A stretch of DNA of 64,000 bases. Origin: Dactylorhiza incarnata. Taxonomy: Eukaryota > Streptophyta > Magnoliopsida > Asparagales > Orchidaceae. The notes under the pieces were generated by a model. That model saw nothing but the letters and a program-made list of their open reading frames with translations, had not been told where the DNA came from and searched no databases. Shown here piece by piece: positions 42,053 to 54,054 of this stretch. The stretch covers positions 2,576,001-2,640,000 of the forward strand of contig JAWHQI010000239.1 of the NCBI GenBank assembly GCA_033032865.1, in the 5' to 3' direction. How positions within the stretch are numbered: the first letter of the stretch is position 1; every line of letters starts with the position of its first letter. A program made the translations under genes and the position numbers.

Positions 42053-42431
42053 CCAATGAAAAATGGAAATAAAAAATACAAGCCATAAAAAGGAGGGAGT
42101 GAAGTGAATACCAGTCCTATCAGTGGAGGAGGTCAGCACCCTCCCAGAAATCCAATGGCGGGAAGAAGATCCAACACCCACAGTCGATGCCCTAGCAATG
42201 GAGGAGAGTCGATTCCCTAGCAATGGAGAGTCGGCTACACGATCCAACACCCACAGTCGAACTCCAATGGCAGGAAGAAGATCGATTCCACCACATAGAG
42301 TCGGCGGCATGTTACCAGCGGCGCAAATAACCGGAGAGGATGGGGTCGTCGAGGAGAAGCGGGAGAGAGGCGAAACGAGAGGCGGAGATAGCACGTCTGG
42401 ACTGGGGTTTAGGAGGCCGGCTGCGAATATA

Positions 42432-42467
42432 ATAGAAACGACGGTTGTAAGTAACCACCGTTTCTAT
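42432..42467. repeat. Hairpin near the Harbinger right end
   Basis: ATAGAAACGACGGTT and AACCACCGTTTCTAT form a 15-bp stem with two mismatches around a GTAAGT loop. It is repeated in copy 2 at about 49342-49377. Confidence 0.7.
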
Positions 42468-42557
42468 TAAACCGGAGCGCCAAACTCTGTGTCTGGAAGA
42501 ACCGGCGTTTTCCTCCATACGCACCAGAGCATATCAGCTCAACTAAATGAGCCCTAA

Positions 42558-43227
42558 GTAAGCTAGTGGTAGAGATGACTGCTTCCTCCTCTGCTCCGGC
42601 TTTGCCTCAAATTAATAACAATAATTATTATGTTGAAGAAACTGTCGATTACTTAGGCAACCCCGTTCGGCCCCCCTTCAACCATAATAATAATCCGTAT
42701 ATTAATAATTACAATCCGGGTTGGAGGAACCCCCCAAACTTCTCCTGGAGCAATCCAAACAACACTCAGAGGCCCCCAATTGCAAATCCGCAAGGATTTC
42801 CAAAAGGATTTCCGCAGGGATTCCAGCCTCCTTTTCCAAAACCTTCCCCGCTCGAAGATGTTTTTGCTAAATATGTCGCGTCCATCGAGTCAAATATCTG
42901 GAATATTACTGGATCGATTAAAACTTCGAAAATTAGGTTGGACAGCTTATAAAGATGGTCTCCGAGCAGCCATATGGAGCTCTACTAGGGAACACGGAGC
43001 CAAACCCCAGAGAGAATGCCAACGCCATAAACCTTCGTAGTGGCAAGGAACGGGTTGAGCCAAAGGTACCTATTTTGACACTGACCCCTACACCCTCTTC
43101 TTCGTTAAATAGTTCATCGAGTATTCCGATTGTGTCAAAAGTTTTTAGCCCGTCTCTTCCTTATCCCTCAAAAATAAACAACGAGCGGAAGAACGAGCAA
43201 TATAAAAAATTCTTACAAATTTTATAA
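42558..43227 (+). pseudogene. gag: Athila Gag, C-terminal part, copy 1
   Basis: Reads on from the Harbinger insertion: KLVVEMTASSSAPALPQINNNNYYVEETVDYLGN, then NPGWRNPPNFSWSNPNNTQRP, a short FPKGFPQGF repeat and PLEDVFAKYVASIES. A frameshift at about 42930 leads to QPYGALLGNTEPNPRENANAINLRSGKERVEPKVP and PYPSKINNERKNEQYKKFLQI, then TAA. These are the standard landmarks of the gag-protease junction in Athila. Confidence 0.8.
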
Positions 43228-44163
43228 CAAATCCACATAAACGTTCCTTTCTGCGAGGCACTCTCCCAAATGTCAAAATACGCGAAATATATTTTGGAGT
43301 TGCTTTCTAATAAAAAATGAATAGATGATGTTTCGCGTATTTCCCTTAACGCGGAATGTTCGACTGTTATCCTTAACAAATTGCCGCCGAAATTGAACGA
43401 CCTGGGATGGTATCCATTTTGTGCCTCTTTGGCAATATGTTAATAAAGTACGCTCTAGCGGACTTGGGTGCTAGCATCAATTTGATGCCTTTCTCCCTTT
43501 TCAAAAAACTCAATTTGGGCATCCCGAACCCAACAAAGATGAGCATCCAACTCGCGGTTCGCTCGGTAAAGTACCCGATAGGGGTAGTGGAGGATGTTCT
43601 GGTCAAGGTTGACAAGTTTATCTTCCCGGTAGACTTTATCATCCTGGACATCGAGGAGGATGCTGAGGTACCTATTATACTCGGTTGACCTTTCCTTGCA
43701 ACCTCCTGCGCGTTAATAGATGTTTGTAGTGGTCGCCTCATCCTTTGGTTCGGAGACGACGAAGTTATTTACACATTAATCCCTCGACGTGGAACTCCCT
43801 GTCGAACGATGATTCCGGTTATAACCTGGAACCCACGTTTGAAGAGGAATGTTCTTCGCTTTCTGAATTTCTCTCCTTAGCTTTAGATAATTCGAATTTG
43901 GCGAATCTATCTTGTCTCAATGACATGCCGACAGATTCGCCATTCGAACCCTTCGATTCAGAAGCCTTAAAAATTAAACCATCATTTGAACAACCACCAG
44001 TCCTCGAATTAAAACAACTCCCCGATAATCTGAAATATGTTTTTTTAGAAAAAGACTTATAACTCCCTGTCATTATTTCTTCTTTCCTAAGTGATTTGGA
44101 GACTTCCGAATTAGTGGAAGTTGTAAACAAACATCGCCGTGCAATTGAATGGAAGATTTAAGA
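43228..44163 (+). pseudogene. Athila protease region, copy 1
   Basis: HINVPFCEALSQMSKYAKYILELLS then NAECSTVILNKLPPKLNDLG. After a frameshift: LIKYALADLGASINLMPFSLFKKLNLG, with the retropepsin-like active site DLGAS, and YPIGVVEDVLVKVDKFIFPVDFIILDIEEDAEVPIILG (flap and second beta motif). The usual GRPFLAT is present as a TGA break plus PFLATSCALIDV. A Glu/Ser-rich linker (43745-44062) leads to the RT segment. Copy 1 retains the catalytic Asp. Confidence 0.75.
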
Positions 44164-45290
44164 TATAGGGGAATAAACCCCTCCTTCTGTACCCATAAAT
44201 TTTTTTTGGAAGATAACCCCCACAAAACTATTTAGCCTCAACGACGCCTTAACCCAAATATGCTGGATGTCATTAAGACTGAGATTATAAAGCTCCTCGA
44301 TGCGAGAATTATCTATGCTATATCCGACAGTACGTGTGTAAGTCCCATACAAGTTGTCCCCAAAAAGGGCGGTATAACGGTCGTGGCAAACCAGAATAAC
44401 GAATTGATCCCAACTCGTACTGTTATGGGTTGGAGGGTGTGCATCGATTACCGAAAATTAAATGATGCCACACAAAAAGACCACTTCCAGCTACTGTTCA
44501 TCGATGAAATCCTGGAGCGTCTTTCAGGTCATCCCTTTTACTATTTTCTCGATGGTCTCTCGGGGTTTTTCAAAATCCCTATTTCCCCCGAAGACCAGGA
44601 GAAAACAACTTTTACTTGCCCTTTCGGCACCTTTGCATATCAAAGGATGTCGTTTGGCCTCTGCAACATGCCAGATACATTCCAAAGAAGTATGCTGGCG
44701 ATATTCGGAGAGCTCGTAAAAGATATAATGGAAGTCTTTATGGATGACTTCTCCGTTTTCGGAAACTCTTTTAAAAACTGCTTGAAAAATTTAGATTGAG
44801 TTCTCCAACAGTGTGAAGAGATGAACTTAGTTTTAAACTGGGAGAAATGCAACTTCATGGTCCGAGAGGGTTTTGTCCTCGGCCATAAGATTTCTTCCAA
44901 GGGGAAGGAGGTCGATAAGGCCAAAGTCGCCATAATCGAACAACTTCCCGTACCCTCAAACGTTAAATCTATTCGAAGTTTTGTGGGGCATGCGAGTTTT
45001 TACCGGCGGTTTATACAAGATTTTTCTAAAATTACAAAACCGCTAAACCACCTCCTGGAGAAGTATTCCCCCTTTATTTTTGATTCTGCCTGCATAGAGG
45101 CATTTAATATTATTAAAAAACAACAAATCAATTCTCCAATTCCGGTGGCGCCAAATTGGTCCCTTCCATTTGAGATAATATGCAATGCGAGCGATATTGC
45201 GATAGGATCCGCATTAATAAATATTTTCATCCAATCTATTACACTTCTCGCACACTCACAGCCACACAGGCTAAATACACAATGACGGAA
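44164..45290 (+). pseudogene. pol: Athila reverse transcriptase, copy 1
   Basis: A leader precedes MLDVIKTEIIKLLDARIIYAISDSTCVSPIQVVPKKGG, the RVT_1 start. Then RVCIDYRKLNDATQKDHFQLLFIDEILERL, the catalytic YFLDGLSGF, FGTFAYQRMSFGLCNMPDTFQRSM and the active-site VFMDDFSVFG (FMDD in place of YxDD, normal in this lineage). A TGA at 44797 is followed in frame by VLQQCEEMNLVLNWEKCNFMV, GFVLGHKIS, SFVGHASFYRRFIQDFSKI and the RNase H start (SLPFEIICNASDIAIGS). A frameshift near 45200 moves into the next segment. HFQLLF here was HFPLLF in copy 2. Confidence 0.85.
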
Positions 45291-46890
45291 AAGGAACTTC
45301 TTGTCGTCGTATTTGCCATTGATACGTTCAGTCCCTACATAACGCTTTACAAAGTAATCGTTTTTACAGACCACTCCGCCCTCAAATATCTTTTGGCCAA
45401 AGTAGATGCCAAGCCCCGCTTACTTCGATGGATCCTCCTTTTACAGGAATTTGACTTAGAGATCCGGGATAAGAAGTGGGCTGAAAATTTAGCAGCCGAC
45501 CACCTCTCACGTTTAGAGCACCCCATCGCAGACAAACTCGTCGAGCCTAAAATCGACGATAGATTTCCTGAGGAGTGCCTCTTAACTTTAAATAATATAA
45601 AAACTTCTTCCACCCCTTTGTTCGCAGATTACACAAACAATCTAGTCACGCGGGTCCTTCCAAAAGATTTTTTGACTCAGCAAAAGAAGAAATTCTTTTC
45701 TGATTTAAAAAACTACTTTTGGGAGGAACCCTTTCTCTTTCGCGTCTGCGCGAACCAAGTAGTGCGAAGATGTGTTTCAAGTGAGGAGGGTGCGCAAAAT
45801 TTGCAACACTGTCATGCGGGTCCGTCCGGAGGGCATTTTCAAGCCAACCGGTCCGCGCGGAAAGCATTCGAGGCAGGCCTTTTTTGGCCCACTCTTTTTA
45901 AAGATGCTCGCAATTTTGTGAGTAAATGCGATAGCCGCCAGCGGTCGGGTAACATCTCTCATCGTGACGAGATGCCCCAAAACCTTTTTCTCGAGTGTGA
46001 AATCTTTGATTTGTGGGGCATAGATTTTGTAGCCCCTTACCTTCTTCTTTTAATAATAGCTACATTTTATTGGCGGTCGAATACGTATCTAGGTGGGAGA
46101 AAGCACAAGCTCTGCCCACCAACGATGTGAGAGTCGTCGTCCATTTTCTGAAAAAACTATTTTCTCGCTTCGGCACGCCTCGCGCGATAGTAAGTGATAG
46201 AGTTATGCACTTTTGCAATGCCCAATTTACAAAAAAATTATCAAAATATGGCGTTACGCACAAGCTCGCCACCGCCTAACACCCCCAAACAAGCGACCAA
46301 GTAGAGGTCATAAATCGCGAGATTAAACACATTTTAGAGAAAATTGTTTCATCAAATAGGAAAGATTGGTCATTAAAACTTGACGACGCATTGTGGGCAT
46401 ATCATACAACATACAAGACCGCTATCGGTTGTACGCCCTATCGATTAGTTTACGGTAAAGCGTGCCATTTACCGGTAGATTTAGAGCACCGCGCTTTTTG
46501 GGCCTTAAAATTTTTAAACCTCGATTCGAACTTAGCCTCCGAGAGTAGAAAGTTCCAACTAAATGAGCTCGATGAATGGCGTGCAAGCGCTTATGAGAGT
46601 AATAAATTTTATAAGGAGCATTCTAAGTTCTAACATGATAGAAAAATAAAATTACCCAAACTATTTACGTCGGGCGATCTTGTCCTTCTTTACAATTCCC
46701 GCCTTCGTATTTTTCGGGTAAGCTAAAATACCGATGGTCCGGCCCCTTTGAAGTCAAAGAGGTTTGGCTGTGTGGGACCGTTCTTATTTCCAACCCCGAA
46801 AAAGGCAAATTTAAAGTCATTGGGCATCGTTTAAAACTTTACGTTGCGGGCGATCTAGTGGTCGATACTATCAAATCATTAACACTCCCC
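45180..46890 (+). pseudogene. pol: Athila RNase H and integrase, copy 1
   Basis: RNase H: HPIYYTSRTLTATQAKYTMTEKELLVVVFAID, VFTDHSALKYLL, RWILLLQEFDLEIRDKKWAENLAADHLSRL. Integrase zinc region: VVRRCVSSEEGAQNLQHCHAGPSGGHF then KCDSRQRSGN, where the final Cys of C-x2-C is Arg. One G is missing after GIDFV (about 46030), shifting the frame. The core continues SRFGTPRAIVSDRVMHFCN, [27 protein letters not shown] and [43 protein letters not shown]. The end ([30 protein letters not shown]) is the usual Athila C-terminus. Broken. Confidence 0.85.
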
Positions 46891-47145
46891 AATTTATAAT
46901 CTCACCACGCCAAATTAGTTAAGCTATGTGACAGTAAACAAAGCGTTTGTGGGAGGCACCCCATATCTATCTTATATTTTATTCTGCTTTGCTATTTTTA
47001 CATATTTTTTCTGCAGGGTTTCTTCCGGCCCCGCCAGCTTTAGTTTAGGGAAGCCTTTTGCTCCCTCTTTTTTGTACATACTGCACTTTCATTTACCCTT
47101 CTTCATACTTAAATTACAACATTTGGGACAATGTTGAGTTTTAAG
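46891..47145 (+). other. Athila 3' UTR, copy 1
   Basis: Non-coding, ending CATTTGGGACAATGTTGAGTTTTAAG, the standard Athila text before the TTTGGGGG purine tract. The tract itself is missing because element E begins here. Confidence 0.65.
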
Positions 47146-47245
47146 TGTTGGGAATATTACCCTCAATGTTCCTTTGATTTAAAGAAGCATCACACTCAAT
47201 GTTAAGTATAAGTTGTATTTGATAAACCCTATTTTACATCATGTC
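47146..47245 (+). mobile_element. Element E LTR, first 100 bp (copy 1, cut by the duplication)
   Basis: TGTTGGGAATATTACC... aligns with the start of the element C LTR (TATTGGGAACAGTGCC...), with TGATTT(G/A)AAGAAG and AAGTA(C/T)AAGTT conserved. It is cut by the junction to copy 2. Confidence 0.65.
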
Positions 47246-47894
47246 TCGCCGATGTGACCTTGGGGGAGGTGGTGCAACATTATCCGCTTAGATGTCATGC
47301 TCCTCAACGGACAACACTCTCTCATCGGTGGACTCGCGTGGATTATTCCTTAAGCTAGGAATGGTAGCATAATGTCCTCCGGCAACTACTGAATCGATCA
47401 TTGTCCTCAATCGTTCCTGTAACTCGGGGGGGGGGGGGGGGGGGGGGGGGGATGCCAGCATATCTAACTTTTTTGGCCACTGGGACAACCTACAATATTA
47501 TAACAAAAATTAGGAAGGGCAAAAAGTTGAACAAAAAGTGATTCATCATTATTTAATAAATGTATATCTTCAATCTCTCGGTCCACCCCTCGTCTGAAGC
47601 ATCTATAGTCTTTGTAGTCGGATTCCAACCTAAATCAGTCTTATCGCGTTTCAGCTCACTCCAAATTTTCCACTTCTTCTTCAAATGATCTCATTTGTTC
47701 TTCATTTGAACCTTATCGTACTGTTTTCCAGTTTGTAGGTGGAATTTTGTAGTCACATTTACCCAGCCCTCTTTGCTAAAATGGGTTGTCGGTCGGTTAC
47801 CAAGATCTATTTCATGAATGCATATGTCGCAAAAAATCAGGACATCATTTGCATCCCATATAGCAGAGACACCACCATCTTCCGGCTTACCCAT
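47246..47894 (-). pseudogene. Harbinger ORF1 (Myb/SANT-like), copy 2, truncated
   Basis: ATG at 47894 with MGKPEDGGVSAIWDAND and the same TGA in place of Trp. The second exon carries the 26-G run (47426-47451), which lengthens its proline tract and would shift its frame relative to copy 1. The C-terminal RRGRGRK region is cut at the duplication boundary. Confidence 0.75.
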
Positions 47895-47938
47895 CTTAAA
47901 AAAATCAATTCTTAACTTAACACACAAAATATTAAATT

Positions 47939-48960
47939 CAAAGCACACACACAAATACACACATATATACACACACACATACACACATACGCACACACAC
48001 ACACACATACAAATACACACACATATACACATAAACACACATACACACAAAAAGTAAAAAAATACACACACACATATAACACAAACATACACACACACAC
48101 ACATACAAATACACAAACACATATAACACATATACACAAACACACACATATGCACAAACACACATATAACATAAACACACCCTAATACACACACATACAC
48201 ATATAACACACATATACACAAACACACATATACACAAACACACATAACACACATATGAACACATCTCACACATATACAAACACACACACACACACAAACA
48301 CATACAAATCTACACAAACACATACACACACACATATACATACACATATACACACACTACAAAAGGAAAAAAAAACATACCCCCCCCCCACACACACACA
48401 CAAACACAAACACACACACATATACACAAACACATATGAACACATCTCACACATACAAACACATACACACACACATATACATACACAAATACACACACTA
48501 CAAAAGAAAAAAAAACATACCCACACACACATATACATACACATATACACACACTACAAAAGAAAAAAAACATACCCCCCCCCCACCCCCCACACACACA
48601 CATACAAACACAAACACACACACACATATACACAAAAACATATGAACACATCTCACACATACAAACACATACACACACATATACATACGCATATACACAC
48701 ACTACAAAAGAAAAAAAAAACATACCCTCACACACATATATACACAAACACATATGAACACATCTCAAACATACAAACACAAATATACACACTCACATAT
48801 ACATATACACACACATACAAATCTACACACACACACACATATGCACACACAAACACATACACACACACGCATCTACACACTCACACATACACACACACAT
48901 CTACACACACACACACATCTACACACAAACACAAACACATATGAACACATACACACAAAT
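47939..48960. repeat. (CA)-rich satellite, copy 2
   Basis: Same structure as copy 1, with length changes in the C runs (near 48381 and 48577) and loss of a few CA units. No coding meaning. Confidence 0.9.
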
Positions 48961-49467
48961 TCCAATGAAAAAATGGAAATAAAAAATACAAGCCATAAAA
49001 AGGAGGGAGTGAAGTGAATACCAGTCCTATCAGTGGAGGAGGTCAGCACCCTCCCAGAAATCCAATGGCGGGAAGAAGATCCAACACCCACAGTCGATGC
49101 CCTAGCAATGGAGGAGAGTCGATTCCCTAGCAATGGAGAGTCGGCTACACGATCCAACACCCACAGTCGAACTCCAATGGCAGGAAGAAGATCAATTCCA
49201 CCACGTAGAGTCGGCGGCATGTTACCAGCGGCGCAAATAACCGGAGAGGATGGGGGCGTCGAGGAGAAGCGGGAGAGAGGCGAAACGAGAGGCGGAGATA
49301 GCACGTCTGGACTGGGGTTTAGGAGGCCGGCTGCGAATATAATAGAAACGACGGTTGTAAGTAACCACCGTTTCTATTAAACCGGAGCGCCAAACTCTGT
49401 GTCTGGAAGAACCGGCGTTTTCCTCCATACGCACCAGAGCATATCAGCTCAACTAAATGAGCCCTAA

Positions 49468-50138
49468 GTAAGCTAGTGGTAGAGATGACTGCTTCGTCCT
49501 CTGCTCCCGCTTTGCCTCAAATTAATAACAATAATTATTATGTTGAAGAAACTATCGATTACTTAGGCAACCCCGTTCGGCCCCCCTTCAACCATAATAA
49601 TAATCCGTATATTAATAATTACAATCCGGGTTGGAGGAACCCCCCAAACTTCTCCTGGAGCAATCCAAACAACACTCAGAGGCCCCCAATTGCAAATCCG
49701 CAAGGATTTCCAAAAGGATTTCCGCACGGATTCCAGCCTCCTTTTCCAAAACCTTCCCCGCTCGAAGATGTTTTTGCTAAATATGTCGCGTCCATCGAGT
49801 CAAATATCTGTAATATAACTGGATCGATTAAAAACTTAGAAAATTAGGTTGGACAGCTTATAAAGATGGTCTCCGAGCAGCCATATGGAGCTCTACTAGG
49901 GAACACGGAGCCAAACCCCAGAGAGAATGCCAACGCCATAAACCTTCGCAGTGGCAAGGAACGGGTTGAGCCTAAGGTACCTATTTTGACACTGACCCCT
50001 ACACCCTCTTCTTCGTTAAATAGTTCATCGAGTATTCCGATTGTGTCAAAAGTTTTTAGCCCGTCTCTTCCTTATCCCTCAAAAATAAACAACGAGCGGA
50101 AGAACGAGCAATATAAAAAATTCTTACAAATTTTATAA
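49468..50138 (+). pseudogene. gag: Athila Gag, C-terminal part, copy 2
   Basis: Same landmarks as copy 1 (NPGWRNPPNFSWSN, NLRSGKERVEPK). It ends its first frame at ITGSIKNLEN followed by a stop, which differs from ITGSIKTSKIR in copy 1 through local indels. The NLRSGKE part is in another frame. Confidence 0.8.
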
Positions 50139-51074
50139 CAAATCCACATAAACGTTCCTTTCTGCGAGGCACTCTCCCAAATGTCAAAATACGCGAAATA
50201 TATTTTGGAGTTGCTTTCTAATAAAAAATGAATAGATGATGTTTCGCGTATTTCCCTTAACGCGGAATGTTCGACTGTTATCCTTAACAAATTGCCGCCG
50301 AAATTGAACGACCTGGGATGGTCTCCATTTCGTGCCTCTTTGGCAATATGTTAATAAAGTACGCTCTAGCGTACTTGGGTGCTAGCATCAATTTGATGCC
50401 TTTCTCCCTTTTCAAAAAACTCAATTTGGGCATCCCGAACCCAACAAAGATGAGCATCCAACTCGCGGTTCGCTCGGTAAAGTACCCGATAGGGGTTGTG
50501 GAGGATGTTCTGGTCAAGGTTGACAAGTTTATCTTCCCGGTAGACTTTATCATCCTGGACATCGAGGAGGATGCTGAGGTACTTATTATACTCGGTTGAC
50601 CTTTCCTTGCAACCTCCTGCGCGTTAATCGATGTTTGTAGTGGTCGCCTCATCCTTTGGTTCGGAGACGACGAAGTTATTTACACATTAATCCCTCGACG
50701 TGGAACTCCCTGTCGAACGATGATTCCGGTTATAACCTGGAACCCACGTTTGAAGAGGAATGTTCTTCGCTTTCTGAATTTCTCTCCTTAGCTTTAGATA
50801 ATTCGAATTTGGCGAATCTATCTTGTCTCAATGACATGCCGACAGATTCGCCATTCGAACCCTTCGATTCAGAAGCCTTAAAAATTAAACCATCATTTGA
50901 ACAACCACCAGTCCTCGAATTAAAACAACTCCCCGATAATCTGAAATATGTTTTTTTAGAAAAAGACTTATAACTCCCTGTCATTATTTCTTCTTTCCTA
51001 AGTGATTTGGAGACTTCCGAATTAGTGGAAGTTGTAAACAAACATCGCCGTGCAATTGAATGGAAGATTTAAGA
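50139..51074 (+). pseudogene. Athila protease region, copy 2
   Basis: As copy 1, but the active site reads ALAYLGASINLMP: the catalytic Asp is Tyr (GAC to TAC near 50371), which would abolish protease activity. EVLIILG replaces EVPIILG. The Glu/Ser-rich linker is identical at protein level to copy 1. Confidence 0.78.
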
Positions 51075-52196
51075 TATAGGGGAATAAACCCCTCCTTCTG
51101 TACCCATAAATTTTTTTTGGAAGATAACCCCCACAAAACTATTTAGCCTCAACGACGCCTTAACCCAAATATGCTGGATGTCATTAAGACTGAGATTATA
51201 AAGCTCCTCGATGCGAGAATTATCTATGCTATATCCGACAGTACGTGTGTAAGTCCCATACAAGTTGTCCCCAAAAAGGGCGGTATAACGGTCGTGGCAA
51301 ACCAGAATAACGAATTGATCCCAACTCGTACTGTTATGGGTTGGAGGGTGTGCATCGATTACCGAAAATTAAATGATGCCACACAAAAAGACCACTTCCC
51401 GCTACTGTTCATCGATGAAATCCTGGAGCGTCTTTCAGGTCATCCCTTTTACTATTTTCTCGATGGTCTCTCGGGGTTTTTCAAAATCCCTATTTCCCCC
51501 GAAGACCAGGAGAAAACAACTTTTACTTGCCCTTTCGGCACCTTTGCATATCAAAGGATGTCGTTTGGCCTCTGCAACATGCCAGATACATTCCAAAGAA
51601 GTATGCTGGCGATATTCGGAGAGCTCGTAAAAGATATAATGGAAGTCTTTATGGATGACTTCTCCGTTTTCGGAAACTCTTTTAAAAACTGCTTGAAAAA
51701 TTTAGATTGAGTTCTCCAACAGTGTGAAGAGATGAACTTAGTTTTAAACTGGGAGAAATGCAACTTCATGGTCCGAGAGGGTTTTGTCCTCGGCCATAAG
51801 ATTTCTTCCAAGGGGAAGGAGGTCGATAAGGCCAAAGTCGCCATAATCGAACAACTTCCCGTACCCTCAAACGTTAAATCTATTCGAAGTTTTGTGGGGC
51901 ATGCGAGTTTTTACCGGCGGTTTATACAAGATTTTTCTAAAATTACAAAACCGCTAAACCACCTCCTGGAGAAGTATTCCCCCTTTATTTTTGATTCTGC
52001 CTGCATAGAGGCATTTAATATTATTAAAAAACAACTAATCAATTCTCCAATTCCGGTGGCGCCAAATTGGTCCCTTCCGTTTGAGATAATATGCAATGCG
52101 AGCGATATTGCGATAGGATCCGCATTAATAAATATTTTCATCCAATCTATTACACTTCTCGCACACTCACAGCCACACAGGCTAAATACACAATGA
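51075..52196 (+). pseudogene. pol: Athila reverse transcriptase, copy 2
   Basis: As copy 1, with the same TGA after LKNLD (51708) and the same frameshift into RNase H, so those lesions predate the duplication. It keeps KDHFPLLFIDEIL, the usual form. Catalytic YFLDGLSGF and VFMDDFSVFG are intact. Confidence 0.85.
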
Positions 52197-53800
52197 CGGA
52201 AAAGGAACTTGTCGTCGTATTTGCCATTGATACGTTCAGTCCCTACATAACGCTTTACAAAGTAATCGTTTTTACAGACCACTCCGCCCTCAAATATCTT
52301 TTGGCCAAAGTAGATGCCAAGCCCCGCTTACTTCGATGGATCCTCCTTTTACAGGAATTTGACTTAGAGATCCGGGATAAGAAGTGGGCTGAAAATTTAG
52401 CAGCCGACCACCTCTCACGTTTAGAGCACCCCATCGCAGACAAACTCGTCGAGCCTAAAATCGACGATAGATTTCCTGAGGAGTGCCTCTTAACTTTAAA
52501 TAATATAAAAACTTCTTCCACCCCTTTGTTCGCAGATTACACAAACAATCTAGTCACGCGGGTCCTTCCAAAAGATTTTTTGACTCAGCAAAAGAAGAAA
52601 TTCTTTTCTGATTTAAAAAACTACTTTTGGGAGGAACCCATTCTCTTTCGCGTGTGCGCGAACCAAGTAGTGCGAAGATGTGTTTCAAGTGAGGAGGGTG
52701 CGCAAAATTTGCAACACTGTCATGCGGGTCCATCCGGAGGGCATTTTCAAGCCAACCGGACCGCGCGGAAAGCATTCGAGGCAGGCCTTTTTTGGCCCAC
52801 TCTTTTTAAAGATGCTCGCAATTTTGTGAGTAAATGCGATAGCTGCCAGCGGTCGGGTAACATCTCTCATCGTGACGAGATGCCCCAAAACCTTTTTCTC
52901 GAGTGTGAAATCTTTGATTTGTGGGGCATAGATTTTGTAGGCCCCTTACCTTCTTCTTTTAATAATAGCTACATTTTATTGGCGGTCGAATACGTATCTA
53001 GGTGGGTGAAAGCACAAGCTCTGCCCACCAACGATGTGAGAGTCGTCGTCCATTTTCTGAAAAAACTATTTTCTCGCTTCGGCACGCCTCGCGCGATAGT
53101 AAGTGATAGAGTTATGCACTTTTGCAATGCCCAATTTACAAAAAAATTATCAAAATATGGCGTTACGCACAAGCTCGCCACCGCCTAACACCCCCAAACA
53201 AGCGACCAAGTAGAGGTCATAAATCGCGAGATTAAACACATTTTAGAGAAAATTGTTTCATCAAATAGGAAAGATTGGTCATTAAAACTTGACGACGCAT
53301 TGTGGGCATATCATACAACATACAAGACCGCTATCGGTTGTATGCCCTATCGATTAGTTTACGGTAAAGCGTGCCATTTACCGGTAGATTTAGAGCACCG
53401 CGCTTTTTGGGCCTTAAAATTTTTAAACCTCGATTCGAAATTAGCCTCCGAGAGTAGAAAGTTCCAACTAAATGAGCTCGATGAATGGCGTGCAAGCGCT
53501 TATGAGAGTAATAAATTTTATAAGGAGCATTCTAAGTTCTAACATGATAGAAAAATAAAATTTCCCAAACTATTTACGCCGGGCGATCTTGTCCTTTTTT
53601 ACAATTCCCGCCTTCGTATTTTTCGGGTAAGCTAAAATACCGATGGTCCGGCCCCTTTGAAGTCAAAGAGGTTTGGCTGTATGGGACCGTTCTTATTTCC
53701 AACCCCGAAAAAGGCAAATTTAAAGTCATTGGGCATCGTTTAAAACTTTACGTTGCGGGCGATCTAGTGGTCGATACTATCAAATCATTAACACTCCCCA
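52091..53800 (+). pseudogene. pol: Athila RNase H and integrase, copy 2
   Basis: A 365-codon open frame (52091-53188) spans RNase H and the integrase N-terminus and core. It has the intact zinc pair KCDSCQRSGN and the unbroken GIDFVGPLPSSFNNSYILLAVEYVSRWVKAQ, both damaged in copy 1. RNase H lacks one Leu (KELVVVFAID). The TAA before [10 protein letters not shown] remains, followed by [23 protein letters not shown]. Overall it is nearer the ancestral sequence than copy 1. Confidence 0.87.
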
Positions 53801-54054
53801 ATTTATAATCTCACCACGCCAAATTAGTTAAGCTATGTGACAGTAAACAAAGCGTTTGTGGTAGGCACCCCATATCTATCTTATATTTTATTCTGCTTTG
53901 CTATTTTTACATATTTTTTCTACAGGGTTTCTTCCGGCCCCGCCAGCTTTAGTATAGGGAAGCCTTTTGCTCCATCTTTTTTGTACATACTGCACTTTCA
54001 TTTACCCTTCTTCATACTTAAATTACAACATTTGGGACAATGTTGAGTTTTAAG
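53801..54054 (+). other. Athila 3' UTR, copy 2
   Basis: Same as 46891-47145, ending TTGAGTTTTAAG where the E LTR begins. Confidence 0.65.

Larger units (their letters stand above)
38541..42554 (-). mobile_element. PIF/Harbinger DNA transposon in Athila gag
   Basis: 4014 bp flanked by the 3-bp target duplication TAA (38538-38540 and 42555-42557). Imperfect terminal inverted repeats start GGGTCCGTTTTGTTGGGCTG on the left and, read inward on the minus strand, GGGCTCATTTAGTTGAGCTG on the right. Two genes lie on the minus strand: a Myb/SANT-type ORF1 and a DDE transposase ORF2, both with stops. Removing the element and one TAA restores the gag frame. The right-hand 2.2 kb is repeated at 47246-49464. 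Confidence 0.88.
33032..47145 (+). mobile_element. Athila-lineage Ty3/gypsy element, nested and partly duplicated
   Basis: Starts with an LTR (TGATAAG...) in the gag of D and runs through a degenerate PBS, leader, gag, protease, RT, RNase H and integrase to a typical Athila 3' region. The coding order and phrases (NPGWRNPPNFSWSN, NLRSGKE, DLGASINLMP, VFMDDFSVFG, HPIYYTSRTL, LWGIDFVGP) identify the lineage. It is broken by a probable Helitron, a Harbinger element and the start of element E. Its 3' LTR is not seen. The part from 42555 on is repeated at 49465-54054. Confidence 0.85.
40337..47245. repeat. Tandem duplication, copy 1 (6.9 kb)
   Basis: Starts TCGCCGATGTGACC inside Harbinger ORF1 and ends ATTTTACATCATGTC inside the E LTR. 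The whole segment is repeated immediately downstream. It covers Harbinger ORF1 and right TIR, Athila gag to 3' UTR, and the first 100 bases of E. The breakpoints share only CT. Confidence 0.95.
47246..49464 (-). mobile_element. Truncated Harbinger right half, copy 2
   Basis: Lacks the left TIR and the transposase. Retains the ORF1 remnant, the CA satellite and the right TIR, followed by TAA (49465-49467). It arose by the tandem duplication, not by transposition, because the left end is an internal breakpoint. Confidence 0.9.
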
